A stretch of DNA of 5,423 bases from an uncultured Campylobacter sp. (GCF_937997535.1 NZ_CALKTT010000040.1:1-5423), one strand, 5' to 3'; shown: positions 1 to 5,423, numbered from the stretch's first letter. Notes: a model not told the origin generated them from the sequence alone. Program-made: numbers and translations.

Positions 1-622
1 CTGCCGCGACGCAGATTAAATTTACCGCCGTAGCGATGATTACGATCGCGATAGCCTTATATCCCAAAAGTAGCGCAGGCACCGCAGCTAGCGGTAGAGC
101 GATCGTGCGAAAGATCCCAATTAGCTTGATAAATACGAAATTCTCATGCGCCGTAAGGATCGACGAATAGATGCTAAAAGGAAAGCTAATCGCTAAATTT
201 GCAGTTAGTAGCATTAGCATAATGCGAATTTCGCCCATCTCGCTAGCGCTTAGCTTAGCGCCAAAAATCGCGTGCAGATTGGCTAACAGCGCAGCTCCTG
301 CAAGCACGATCACCGCGCTCATTACCAAATACACGCTAAAGATCGTGCCGTGCAGCTTATGCATGCACTCCACTTCGCCACTCGAGGCGTATTTGGCGGT
401 ATAGACCGTCACGGCGTTGCCGAAACCCAAATCCAAAATCGCCAAATAGCCAATAACGCTGCTAGCTAAAGAATACAGCCCAAACTCGCTCTGCCCCAGC
501 GCCCGCAGAAAAAACGGCGTATAAACCAAAGTAAGTATCGTAGAAACAAAGATATTTACATACGATAGCACGACGCCGAGCTTGCGCTGTGCGGCTTCGG
601 GGGCGTTTAGAATTTTAAGCAA
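1..622 (-). CDS. Polysaccharide/oligosaccharide flippase (Wzx-like, MATE/MOP superfamily), N-terminal part; 3' end outside window
   Basis: The first 207 residues of a polytopic inner-membrane protein are visible and the gene continues past the left edge. Hydrophobic stretches fall at about residues 16-38, 45-65, 93-115, 132-157, 165-187 and 189-207. The N-terminal features, TPFFLRALG near residue 35, EFGLYSL near 46 and LDLGFGNAV near 63, are typical of the polysaccharide biosynthesis/flippase family, which moves undecaprenyl-linked sugars across the cytoplasmic membrane. No ATG is available: the frame opens after a stop at about position 674, and the best start is TTG at 622, with AAGGA 8 bases upstream. 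The gene lies 81 bases downstream of the UDP-sugar 4-epimerase on the same strand, so a shared transcript and a role in surface-glycan export are likely. The exact glycan (O-antigen, capsule or other) cannot be told. The family call is fairly sure; the start is moderately sure. Confidence 0.8.
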   Translation of the reverse strand, partial: MLKILNAPEAAQRKLGVVLSYVNIFVSTILTLVYTPFFLRALGQSEFGLYSLASSVIGYLAILDLGFGNAVTVYTAKYASSGEVECMHKLHGTIFSVYLVMSAVIVLAGAALLANLHAIFGAKLSASEMGEIRIMLMLLTANLAISFPFSIYSSILTAHENFVFIKLIGIFRTIALPLAAVPALLLGYKAIAIVIIATAVNLICVAA

Positions 623-640
623 ACAAGGCTTCCTTTTGCT

Positions 641-660
641 CGCCGCTATTAAACGCGGCG
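641..660 (-). other. GC-rich hairpin just upstream of the flippase ribosome-binding site
   Basis: CGCCGC and GCGGCG form a perfect 6-bp stem around the 8-base loop GTTTAATA (minus-strand reading). The stem ends about 3 bases before the AAAAGGA ribosome-binding site of the flippase, which starts with TTG. No U-run follows on the minus strand, so it is not a standard intrinsic terminator. It could tune translation or stabilise the mRNA between galE and the flippase. That role is inference. Confidence 0.4.
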
Positions 661-703
661 AAGTAAAATTTTAAAATTTCAAATCGCACTTTCACGCTAG
701 AAC

Positions 704-1693
704 CTAGAGCTTCTTTTCCCAATTAAGCGCGCTTAGAATGATCTCATCCAGGCTCTCGTGCTCAGGCCGCCAAGAGGTTTTGGTGCGAATTTTATCCGCG
801 TTTGAGATGAGGCAGGCAGGATCACCGGCTCTACGCGGAGCAATTTCTACTTTAAAATCCACGCCGCTTACTTTTTTAGCTTCATTAACGACCTCTTTTA
901 CGCTAAAGCCCGTGCCGTAGCCTACGTTAAAGACCGCGCTATCGTTACTTTGCAGATAATCAAGTACCGCCAGATGCGCGCTTGCGAGGTCCTCTACGTG
1001 GATGTAGTCGCGTATGCAGGTGCCGTCCTTGGTGTCGTAATCATCGCCGAAAATGCTCATCTTATCGCGTTTACCGACGATCGTTTGGGTCGCAACCTTG
1101 ATAAGATGCGTCGCGTTCGGGTAGTTTTGCCCGATCGTGCCGTCGCTTGCGGCTCCTGCGACGTTGAAGTAGCGCAAAATTCCATATTTAAAATTTGGAT
1201 TTGCCGCTGCCGTATCTTTTAGCACCCACTCGACCATCAGCTTGCTTCTTCCGTACGGATTGATCGGATTTTGCGGAGTTTCCTCGCTTACTTGCGGGAT
1301 GTCCGGCTCGCCGTAGGTCGCCGCAGTGGAGCTAAAGATAAAGTCTTTCACGCCGTATTTGTTCGCAAGCGCGATCAAATTCATCGCGTTGGCGGTATTG
1401 TTTAGATAGTATTTTAGCGGATTTTGCGTGCTTTCAAAAACCTCGATAAACGCCGCAAAATGAATGATCGCATCAAACTTCTCGCGCTTAAAAAGCTTCT
1501 CGATTGCGGGGGTGTTTTCTAGGCTCTCTTGTACGAACTCAAACTCGCCTATCTTGCGAAGCGCCTCGATCGCTCGCATCGAGCCCTTGCAAAGATTATC
1601 CAGTATGACGACGTCGTGGCGGTTTGCTTCTAAAAGCGCCTTTGCGACATGGCTACCGATGTATCCCGCGCCGCCGGTGATTAAAATTTTCAT
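704..1693 (-). CDS. galE: UDP-glucose/UDP-GlcNAc 4-epimerase (GalE/Gne type, short-chain dehydrogenase fold)
   Basis: This 329-residue cytoplasmic enzyme is full length for the extended SDR epimerases. It interconverts UDP-glucose and UDP-galactose through an NAD-bound 4-keto intermediate. The NAD-binding glycine motif TGGAGYIGSH is at residues 6-15, HFAA at 78-81, the catalytic Ser/Thr in SSTAATYG (T123), and the YxxxK pair at Y147 and K151 in NPYGRSK. RYFNVAGA (174-181) and RRAGDP (287-292) are further family landmarks. The protein resembles what I recall of C. jejuni Gne, which also uses UDP-GlcNAc and supplies GalNAc for surface glycans. The residue at the sugar-pocket gate is Leu295 rather than the Tyr of E. 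coli GalE, consistent with the dual activity but not proof of it. The ATG is preceded by AAGGAG (1699-1704) with 5-base spacing. The flippase downstream supports a glycan role. Confidence 0.95.
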   Translation of the reverse strand: MKILITGGAGYIGSHVAKALLEANRHDVVILDNLCKGSMRAIEALRKIGEFEFVQESLENTPAIEKLFKREKFDAIIHFAAFIEVFESTQNPLKYYLNNTANAMNLIALANKYGVKDFIFSSTAATYGEPDIPQVSEETPQNPINPYGRSKLMVEWVLKDTAAANPNFKYGILRYFNVAGAASDGTIGQNYPNATHLIKVATQTIVGKRDKMSIFGDDYDTKDGTCIRDYIHVEDLASAHLAVLDYLQSNDSAVFNVGYGTGFSVKEVVNEAKKVSGVDFKVEIAPRRAGDPACLISNADKIRTKTSWRPEHESLDEIILSALNWEKKL

Positions 1694-1729
1694 CTATTCT
1701 CCTTCGGATCAAATTTATCAAAATACTCG

Positions 1730-1735
1730 ATTATA
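1730..1735 (-). promoter_or_regulatory. Candidate sigma-70 -10 box upstream of galE
   Basis: A perfect TATAAT on the minus strand sits in the 52-base gap between the ligase stop and the galE start. It would place a transcription start near 1722 and give a 5' leader of about 30 bases. No TTGACA-like -35 lies at the right distance (ACCAGC or similar is there). That is tolerated in Campylobacter, where the vegetative sigma factor leans on the -10 box, but the T-rich upstream pattern usual in the genus is also weak here. galE and the flippase could therefore be transcribed independently of the exonuclease-ligase pair. Confidence 0.4.
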
Positions 1736-1745
1736 GCCCCTTAGA

Positions 1746-2600
1746 TTAAATCGCTGGTCGCACGCGCAAAAATACGGGAAAGCGCGGCTTTTTCTCGCGG
1801 GTTAGGTTTTGGTATTGATAGGTGATGATCGTGCCTACTTTAGGCGGATTCGCCCGCATCTCGTCGCTAAAGCCCGTGCCTACTTTAAATTTCGCTCCGC
1901 TACGTAGATCCACGCAGCTAAGCGAGCCCATCTTGCCCTCGTTTTTGCCGTAGCCGGGGTTGATTTTTACGACCTTGCACTCGCTATCGTGCATCTTTTT
2001 ATATTTTAAAATTTTATCGCTGCGCCCGCTTTCATAAAGCGCGTTTGGATCGCGCAGCACGACGCCTTCGCCGCCTGCTGCGATGACGCGATCAAAATAC
2101 GCCTGCACGTCGGCGTGCGTGCTTACCGGGGTTTGCTGCACGATGAGTAAATTTTGCGCGCCGCTTGAGGCGATAAAATTTCTTAAAATTTCCATCTTCG
2201 CGCTTAGGTTTTTCTGCTCCTTCGGCAGGTCGAATGCGTAAAATTTCACCCTGCTCCAGCGCTCATCGGGCACGCTAGAAGAGACGATCGATACGAGCTG
2301 TTCAAACTCTCCGCGCGCCGTGTATAGCTCGCCGTCCACGAAAAATGGCGGAAAGCCCGCGCTCCAGCCCTCGGGGGCGTTTATGATCTTGCCGCGTCTG
2401 GAGCGCAGATTTTTGCCGTCCCAGATCGCGCGCACGCCGTCTAGCTTCTCGCTAACGACCCAGCCCGTGATATTCATGCCCGGGATATATTCTTTAAGCA
2501 GCATCGGTTTAAATTTAGCCTCGTCCGCAGCCGCGCCGCAAAGCAAAAACAGCGCGCCAAAAACCGCGCCTTTTAAAATTTTAAAAATTTCACTTCGCAT
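1746..2600 (-). CDS. ATP-dependent DNA ligase with signal peptide (LigE-type, periplasmic)
   Basis: This is a 284-residue minimal ATP-dependent DNA ligase, which seals nicks by adenylating a lysine, passing AMP to the 5' phosphate and closing the backbone. Motif I is EKLDGVR with nucleophile K52. Motif III is VDGELY (88-93), IIIa is FYAFDL (120-125), motif IV is EGVVLRDP (178-185) and motif V is LKYKKMHD (198-205). An OB-fold domain follows from about 210 and ends in PRFPVFLRVR. No zinc finger, BRCT or DNA-binding domain is attached. The N terminus has a basic region (R2, K7, K10), a hydrophobic core (about 11-22) and a plausible AAA/DE cleavage site after residue 25, so the enzyme is probably exported, as described for LigE proteins. 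It is not the replicative ligase, which in bacteria is NAD-dependent. Its ATG overlaps the end of the upstream exonuclease gene by 11 bases, with GGGAG 10 bases upstream. Confidence 0.9.
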   Translation of the reverse strand: MRSEIFKILKGAVFGALFLLCGAAADEAKFKPMLLKEYIPGMNITGWVVSEKLDGVRAIWDGKNLRSRRGKIINAPEGWSAGFPPFFVDGELYTARGEFEQLVSIVSSSVPDERWSRVKFYAFDLPKEQKNLSAKMEILRNFIASSGAQNLLIVQQTPVSTHADVQAYFDRVIAAGGEGVVLRDPNALYESGRSDKILKYKKMHDSECKVVKINPGYGKNEGKMGSLSCVDLRSGAKFKVGTGFSDEMRANPPKVGTIITYQYQNLTREKKPRFPVFLRVRPAI

Positions 2601-3951
2601 ATGCCGCTAACTCCCTTTCTATAAAGTCGCAAAAAACGGGCGTGTAGCTCATGCCCGCGCACTCTTTTTGCAAAAATTCTCCCATCACCGCGATGTAATT
2701 TAGATAATCGTCCTTGGTGATCTTGCCGCGCAAAAGCTCGTATTTTAAAAACAGCCAGTAGGTGTTGAGCACGTCGGATCTGCAGTACTCGTCGATCTTG
2801 GCCTGCTCGCCTGCGTAATACAGCTGTAAGACTTGATCGCCGTGCACGTCGTATTTGCCGGGAAGGCCCACGCTAGCGCAGATATGATCGAGCTTGAGTC
2901 CGCGAACGGCGCCGAAATCGCTGATGTGATCGAGAAGATCCAGATGAAACCGCCCGTCGTAGCGGCTGCGGTAGTTCTCCCATTTGCTCTTGTTGTTATC
3001 GCGATCGTTCGTCTCAAAATACGCCGCGGCGCTTAGATCGTAGCACATCGCGCGCGCCATAATCATCGGTAGATCGAACCCGCGCCCGTTGAAGCTCACG
3101 AGCCGCGGATTAAAATCCTCGATGAAAGTTAGGAATTTAGCGATTTTATCGCGCTCGTTCTCGCCATCAAGCGTCGAGACGCGCAAAAATCTGCCGAATC
3201 CGTCCGCCATCACGGCGCTAATGCTAACGACGCGGTGGAAGCAGACGGGCAGGAATTCGCTGCCGGTTTTTTCTTTGAAAATCTCCATCGCCCTAAGCGA
3301 GAGCAATTTGTGGTTTAAAATTTTGCTTTTATCCGCGTTAAAGATCAATTGCTCGCCGTAAATTTTAAAATTTAGCGCGTTTAACGCGGCGTCTTGCGCG
3401 GAATTTGAAGCGTGATTTTCGCTCTTTGAGCTTTGGGATGCGGAGCTTTGTAGCGCAGAGCTTTCCGCTGCAAAATTCTGAGGCGCAGAGCTTCGGGGCG
3501 CGGAATTTTCTACCGCGGAGCCCTGTGCTGCGGAGCTTTGAGGCGCGGTATCGTCGTAGGTTAAATTTAGCGACGCGGAATTTTTAGACGCCGTATTTTG
3601 CGGCGCTAAATTTTGCTCTGTGGAATTTGATGCGGAATTTTCGCTCGCAAAATTTCCCTGTGCGGGATTTTCAGCGGAATTTTCACTCGCGAAGCTTTGA
3701 GGCGCGGAATTTTGCTCGGAATTTTCTATTTTAAAATTCTGCTCCGCCGCATTTACAGCAAAATTTAAAGACGCGTTTTGTTTCTCGCCGCCGATCTTTT
3801 GCGAGAGCTGCGCGTCAAGAAGCTTTGCGAAGCTTTTTTTATCGAAAGGCTCAAAGCAGTCCGCGATCGCATCCTCATCCAGCACCCGCACCAGCGCCGC
3901 TACGTCTGGGATCGTCTCGCAGTCGAATACGCAGATATAATCCTTTTTCAT
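2590..3951 (-). CDS. PolB-like 3'-5' exonuclease (DEDDy, predicted) with a pentapeptide-repeat insertion
   Basis: This 453-residue protein is a predicted 3'-5' exonuclease of the DNA-polymerase-B-like exo2 family in the RNase H fold. Exo I is VFDCETIPD with acidic D10 and E12. Exo II is LVSFNGRGFDLP with N288 and D293. Exo III is YCRSD, a YxxxD motif with Y389 and D393. All DEDDy catalytic residues are therefore present and the enzyme should be active. Residues of about 59-190 form a low-complexity Ser/Ala/Asn/Gln stretch made of five-residue units, lying between Exo I and Exo II. Without it the protein would be about 320 residues, near the size expected for the family. The ATG at 3951 is chosen because AAGGAG (3956-3961) lies 4 bases upstream and the conserved domain begins right after it. 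A TTG at 3987 would add 12 residues that look non-native. The stop lies inside the start of the ligase gene, suggesting translational coupling. Confidence 0.85.
   Translation of the reverse strand: MKKDYICVFDCETIPDVAALVRVLDEDAIADCFEPFDKKSFAKLLDAQLSQKIGGEKQNASLNFAVNAAEQNFKIENSEQNSAPQSFASENSAENPAQGNFASENSASNSTEQNLAPQNTASKNSASLNLTYDDTAPQSSAAQGSAVENSAPRSSAPQNFAAESSALQSSASQSSKSENHASNSAQDAALNALNFKIYGEQLIFNADKSKILNHKLLSLRAMEIFKEKTGSEFLPVCFHRVVSISAVMADGFGRFLRVSTLDGENERDKIAKFLTFIEDFNPRLVSFNGRGFDLPMIMARAMCYDLSAAAYFETNDRDNNKSKWENYRSRYDGRFHLDLLDHISDFGAVRGLKLDHICASVGLPGKYDVHGDQVLQLYYAGEQAKIDEYCRSDVLNTYWLFLKYELLRGKITKDDYLNYIAVMGEFLQKECAGMSYTPVFCDFIERELAAYAK
3400..3765 (-). repeat. Degenerate 15-bp tandem repeats encoding (S/F)-A-x-(Q/E)-(N/S) pentapeptides
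   Basis: Within the exonuclease gene the protein reads as a run of five-residue units such as SAPQS, FASEN, SAVEN, SAPRS, SAPQN, FAAES, SALQS and SASQS, interrupted by a few four-residue units. At DNA level the units are about 15 bp. They reuse pieces such as GCGGAATTTT and GCGGAGCTTTG on the plus strand, and one 15-base piece (AGCTTTGAGGCGCGG) occurs identically at 3534-3548 and 3693-3707. Every unit keeps the reading frame. The stretch has few charged residues apart from some Glu, and looks disordered. Confidence 0.85.
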
Positions 3952-4060
3952 CAAGCTCCTTCCTGGCGGTTTTACCGCTTTTTTCAAAAACGGCTCTGAA
4001 ATAATTCTCTATCTCCATGCCGTTTTTAGGTATGCTCGCTAGATCGAGCTCCTTGCTCAT
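3875..4060 (-). CDS. Doubtful small ORF, 61 residues, upstream of and overlapping the exonuclease
   Basis: An ATG-started frame begins with MSKELDLASIPKNG and runs 77 bases into the exonuclease gene in another frame. The first half (to about residue 37) is outside the exonuclease and has ordinary amino-acid composition. The second half ends in GAGAGAG and looks like a shadow of the exonuclease's GC-rich DNA. No good ribosome-binding site precedes the ATG at 4060 or the internal ATG at 4018. It could be a leader peptide, a gene remnant or chance. No family is recognised. Confidence 0.2.
   Translation of the reverse strand: MSKELDLASIPKNGMEIENYFRAVFEKSGKTARKELDEKGLYLRIRLRDDPRRSGAGAGAG
3956..3961 (-). 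promoter_or_regulatory. Ribosome-binding site that fixes the exonuclease start
   Basis: AAGGAG, inside the longer purine-rich run AGGAAGGAG, lies 4 bases upstream of the ATG at 3951. It favours that start over the in-frame TTG at 3987. Confidence 0.7.
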
Positions 4061-4101
4061 CCGAGGTTTTCATTGCCGCTTCCAATCTTAAAATTTTACG
4101 C

Positions 4102-4119
4102 TGCCGCATTTTTGCGGCA
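4102..4119. other. Perfect 7-bp hairpin in the gap after the orphan ORF
   Basis: TGCCGCA, TTTT, TGCGGCA forms a perfect 7-bp stem with a 4-base loop. On the minus strand it is preceded by CCTTTT and followed by GCGTAAAATTTT, so no T-run directly follows the stem. It may be a weak terminator for the transcript arriving from fabI and the 137-residue ORF. The rest of the 4061-4206 gap is GC-rich and holds no gene or other site that I can support. Confidence 0.35.
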
Positions 4120-4206
4120 AAAGGGGCGTGCGCGGAGGCGCGGCAAATTTCGCTACCGCTCGCTGCGGCGCAATTACCGTGAGCAAAAGCGCGCCGGTCG
4201 TTAAAT

Positions 4207-4596
4207 TTATCTTTCGATCAAGCGCCTGATATCGGGCAAAAGCTCGCCGGACGCCTCGCAAATCCTGCTTCGCAGCACGCTAAAATCGCCGCAGTAATCG
4301 CCCAGAAGCTGCAAAATGTCGCCTCTGATGGCTTGTGAGCGCTCGCTCAGAAGCAGCTCCTGCAAAAGGGCGAAAATTTCGCTCTCATGCGCCAGCGTGC
4401 AGCCGTAGTAGGGATCAAGGTAATAATCTAGACACAACAAGAGCGAGGCTTTCTCGGCCTCATCATCACCTCGCAAAATGGCGGCGATGCCCTCTATGCC
4501 GCCCTCTGCTATGGCTTTGTGCCTAGCCTCGTAATAGACCGTGCGCGCGCCAAATTTTGCCCTTTTTGCACGCCGCTTATTCGGCCTTAGCCGCAT
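4207..4596 (-). CDS. Unrecognised small helical protein overlapping the end of fabI
   Basis: I do not recognise this gene. From the ATG at 4596 it is 129 residues; an upstream in-frame ATG at 4620 gives 137. Both starts lie inside fabI, overlapping it by 20 or 44 bases, and neither has a strong ribosome-binding site. The next in-frame start after the fabI stop is a TTG at 4476, which would cut off much of the protein. The first 20 or so residues are packed with Arg and Lys. From VYYEARHKAI onward the sequence looks like a soluble, all-helical protein, with an acidic middle (GDDEAEK), LDYYLDPYYG, then helices rich in Leu, such as ALLQELLLSE and ILQLLGDYCGD. The helical pairs are reminiscent of HEAT-type or small immunity-like proteins, but that is only an impression. 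It has no signal peptide or membrane segment. It may be intact, or the 5'-truncated end of a gene whose start was lost next to fabI. Confidence 0.55.
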   Translation of the reverse strand: MRLRPNKRRAKRAKFGARTVYYEARHKAIAEGGIEGIAAILRGDDEAEKASLLLCLDYYLDPYYGCTLAHESEIFALLQELLLSERSQAIRGDILQLLGDYCGDFSVLRSRICEASGELLPDIRRLIER

Positions 4597-5404
4597 CCCA
4601 CGCAAGGATCGTCTTACCATCGGCGTCGGTCACCACGTCGCACATGCCCATGATGTTGCAGCCGCAGTCGACGTAGTGAACTTCGCCTGTCACGCCGCTA
4701 GCAAGGTCGCTGAGTAGATACATCGCGCTTTTGCCTACGTCTTGAGTCGTGACGTTGCGCCTGAGCGGCGCATTGATCTCGTTGTAGCGTAAAATCATCC
4801 TAAAATCGCCTATTCCGCTTGCGGCAAGCGTTTTGATCGGGCCTGCGCTGATAGCATTTACGCGGATACCGCGCGCGCCAAGATCGTGAGCGAGATAGCG
4901 CACGGAGCTTTCAAGAGCCGCTTTTGCGACGCCCATTACGTTGTAGTGAGGCACGAATTTCGGCCCTCCGAGGTAGGTTAGCGTGAGCACCGAGCCGCCC
5001 TCTTTTAGTACCGGCAGCACCGCGCGAGTAAGGCTTAGTAACGAATACACGCTCGTGCCCATCGCAATGTCAAAGGCTTCTTTGCTCGTGTTTACAAACT
5101 CGCCCTCTAGCGCTTCTTTCGGCGCATAGGCTACGGCATGCACGACAAAATCAATCTCGCCCAGATCTGCTTCGATGCGATCCGCAAGACCGTCCAAGTG
5201 AGCTGGGTTGTTTACGTCAAGCTCATAGACGAATTTGCTTCCAAACTCCTTTGCGATCGGCTCTACGCGTTTTTTTAGCGCGTCGTTTAGGTAGGTAAAC
5301 GCCATCTGCGCGCCCTGCGCGTGACAAGCTTCGGCGATGCCGTAAGCGATGGATTTGGCGTTAGCGACGCCGACGATGAGGCCTTTTTTGCCTTTTAAAA
5401 TCAT
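4577..5404 (-). CDS. fabI: Enoyl-[acyl-carrier-protein] reductase (NADH), FabI
   Basis: FabI performs the last step of each elongation cycle of type II fatty-acid synthesis, reducing trans-2-enoyl-ACP to acyl-ACP in the cytoplasm. The 275-residue protein starts with the nucleotide-binding pattern VGVANAKSIAYGIA (11-24), typical of FabI rather than of other SDR enzymes. The catalytic pair is Y154 and K161 in YNVMGVAK, spaced six residues apart as in FabI. Y144 in TYLGGP matches the substrate-side Tyr146 of E. coli. SAGPIKTLAASGI (186-198) is the substrate-binding-loop region. The C terminus is somewhat longer than the 262-residue E. coli enzyme. The position of E. coli Gly93, where triclosan-resistance changes occur, is Ala92 in HAVAYAP. 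The ATG has AAGGAG (5410-5415) with 5-base spacing. The upstream gene is outside the window. Confidence 0.96.
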   Translation of the reverse strand: MILKGKKGLIVGVANAKSIAYGIAEACHAQGAQMAFTYLNDALKKRVEPIAKEFGSKFVYELDVNNPAHLDGLADRIEADLGEIDFVVHAVAYAPKEALEGEFVNTSKEAFDIAMGTSVYSLLSLTRAVLPVLKEGGSVLTLTYLGGPKFVPHYNVMGVAKAALESSVRYLAHDLGARGIRVNAISAGPIKTLAASGIGDFRMILRYNEINAPLRRNVTTQDVGKSAMYLLSDLASGVTGEVHYVDCGCNIMGMCDVVTDADGKTILAWDAAKAE

Positions 5405-5409
5405 TATTT

Positions 5410-5415
5410 CTCCTT
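5410..5415 (-). promoter_or_regulatory. fabI ribosome-binding site
   Basis: AAGGAG lies 5 bases upstream of the fabI ATG. The window ends shortly after, so no promoter can be judged. Confidence 0.75.
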
Positions 5416-5423
5416 TCTATTTT

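Noticed and set aside
641..660. Intrinsic terminator between galE and the flippase
   Set aside because: The stem is good but no T-run follows it on the transcribed strand, and a same-strand gene begins immediately after.
171..1736. Plus-strand open frames at 171-404, 738-920, 950-1222 and 1464-1736
   Set aside because: They lie antisense to the flippase and galE genes, whose families are clear, and encode no recognisable protein.
2525..2600. Lipoprotein signal in the ligase (Cys21)
   Set aside because: The residues before the Cys are FLL, with no small residue at -1, so it does not match a lipobox. An ordinary signal peptide cut after AAA is more likely.
3400..3765. Classic pentapeptide-repeat (A(D/N)Lxx) beta-helix domain
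   Set aside because: The units lack the Leu/Phe centre with Ala two residues before it that the right-handed beta-helix needs. The centre is mostly Ser and the preceding position is Gln or Glu, so a disordered linker fits better.
3400..3765. CRISPR array
   Set aside because: The repeats are about 15 bp, degenerate, contiguous and in frame within a gene, with no spacers.
3952..3987. TTG start at 3987 for the exonuclease, adding 12 residues
   Set aside because: The ATG at 3951 has a strong ribosome-binding site and directly precedes the conserved Exo I strand.
2320..4526. Plus-strand open frames at 2320-2610, 2833-3036, 3089-3361, 3405-3587, 3778-3999 and 4335-4526, and a minus-strand frame at 2745-3017
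   Set aside because: They are shadows of the ligase, the exonuclease and the 137-residue ORF. The 3405-3587 frame only mirrors the 15-bp repeat periodicity.

Overview
The window looks like part of a Campylobacter chromosome, from a mid-GC species rather than C. jejuni. FabI and the UDP-sugar 4-epimerase both read as epsilonproteobacterial, and the AT-rich word TTTTAAAATTTT recurs through otherwise GC-richer DNA. Oral species such as C. gracilis, C. showae or C. rectus would fit. The species is an inference from composition and protein style; no search was run. Every convincing gene lies on the minus strand, so transcription runs from right to left.

In transcription order, the right end (4577-5404) holds fabI, the enoyl-ACP reductase of fatty-acid synthesis. 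Its 3' end is overlapped by an unrecognised helical protein ORF (about 4207-4596 or 4620) whose start is unclear. A 146-base gap (4061-4206) with one hairpin follows, then a doubtful small ORF (3875-4060). Next is a PolB-like DEDDy 3'-5' exonuclease (2590-3951) with a long Ser/Ala/Asn/Gln pentapeptide-repeat insertion between its first and second catalytic motifs. Its last codons overlap the start of an ATP-dependent DNA ligase with a signal peptide, of the periplasmic LigE type (1746-2600).

After a 52-base gap with a candidate TATAAT promoter come galE/gne, a UDP-hexose 4-epimerase (704-1693), and then the N-terminal 207 residues of a polytopic polysaccharide flippase (1-622) that runs off the left edge. 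Epimerase plus flippase suggests the edge of a surface-glycan locus: one makes UDP-Gal and possibly UDP-GalNAc, the other moves lipid-linked glycan across the inner membrane. Exonuclease plus ligase form a translationally coupled DNA-processing pair, although one is predicted cytoplasmic and the other exported.

The most unusual features are the pentapeptide-repeat insertion in the exonuclease and the orphan ORF whose basic N terminus is encoded inside the end of fabI. I see no mobile element, CRISPR array, tRNA or rRNA.
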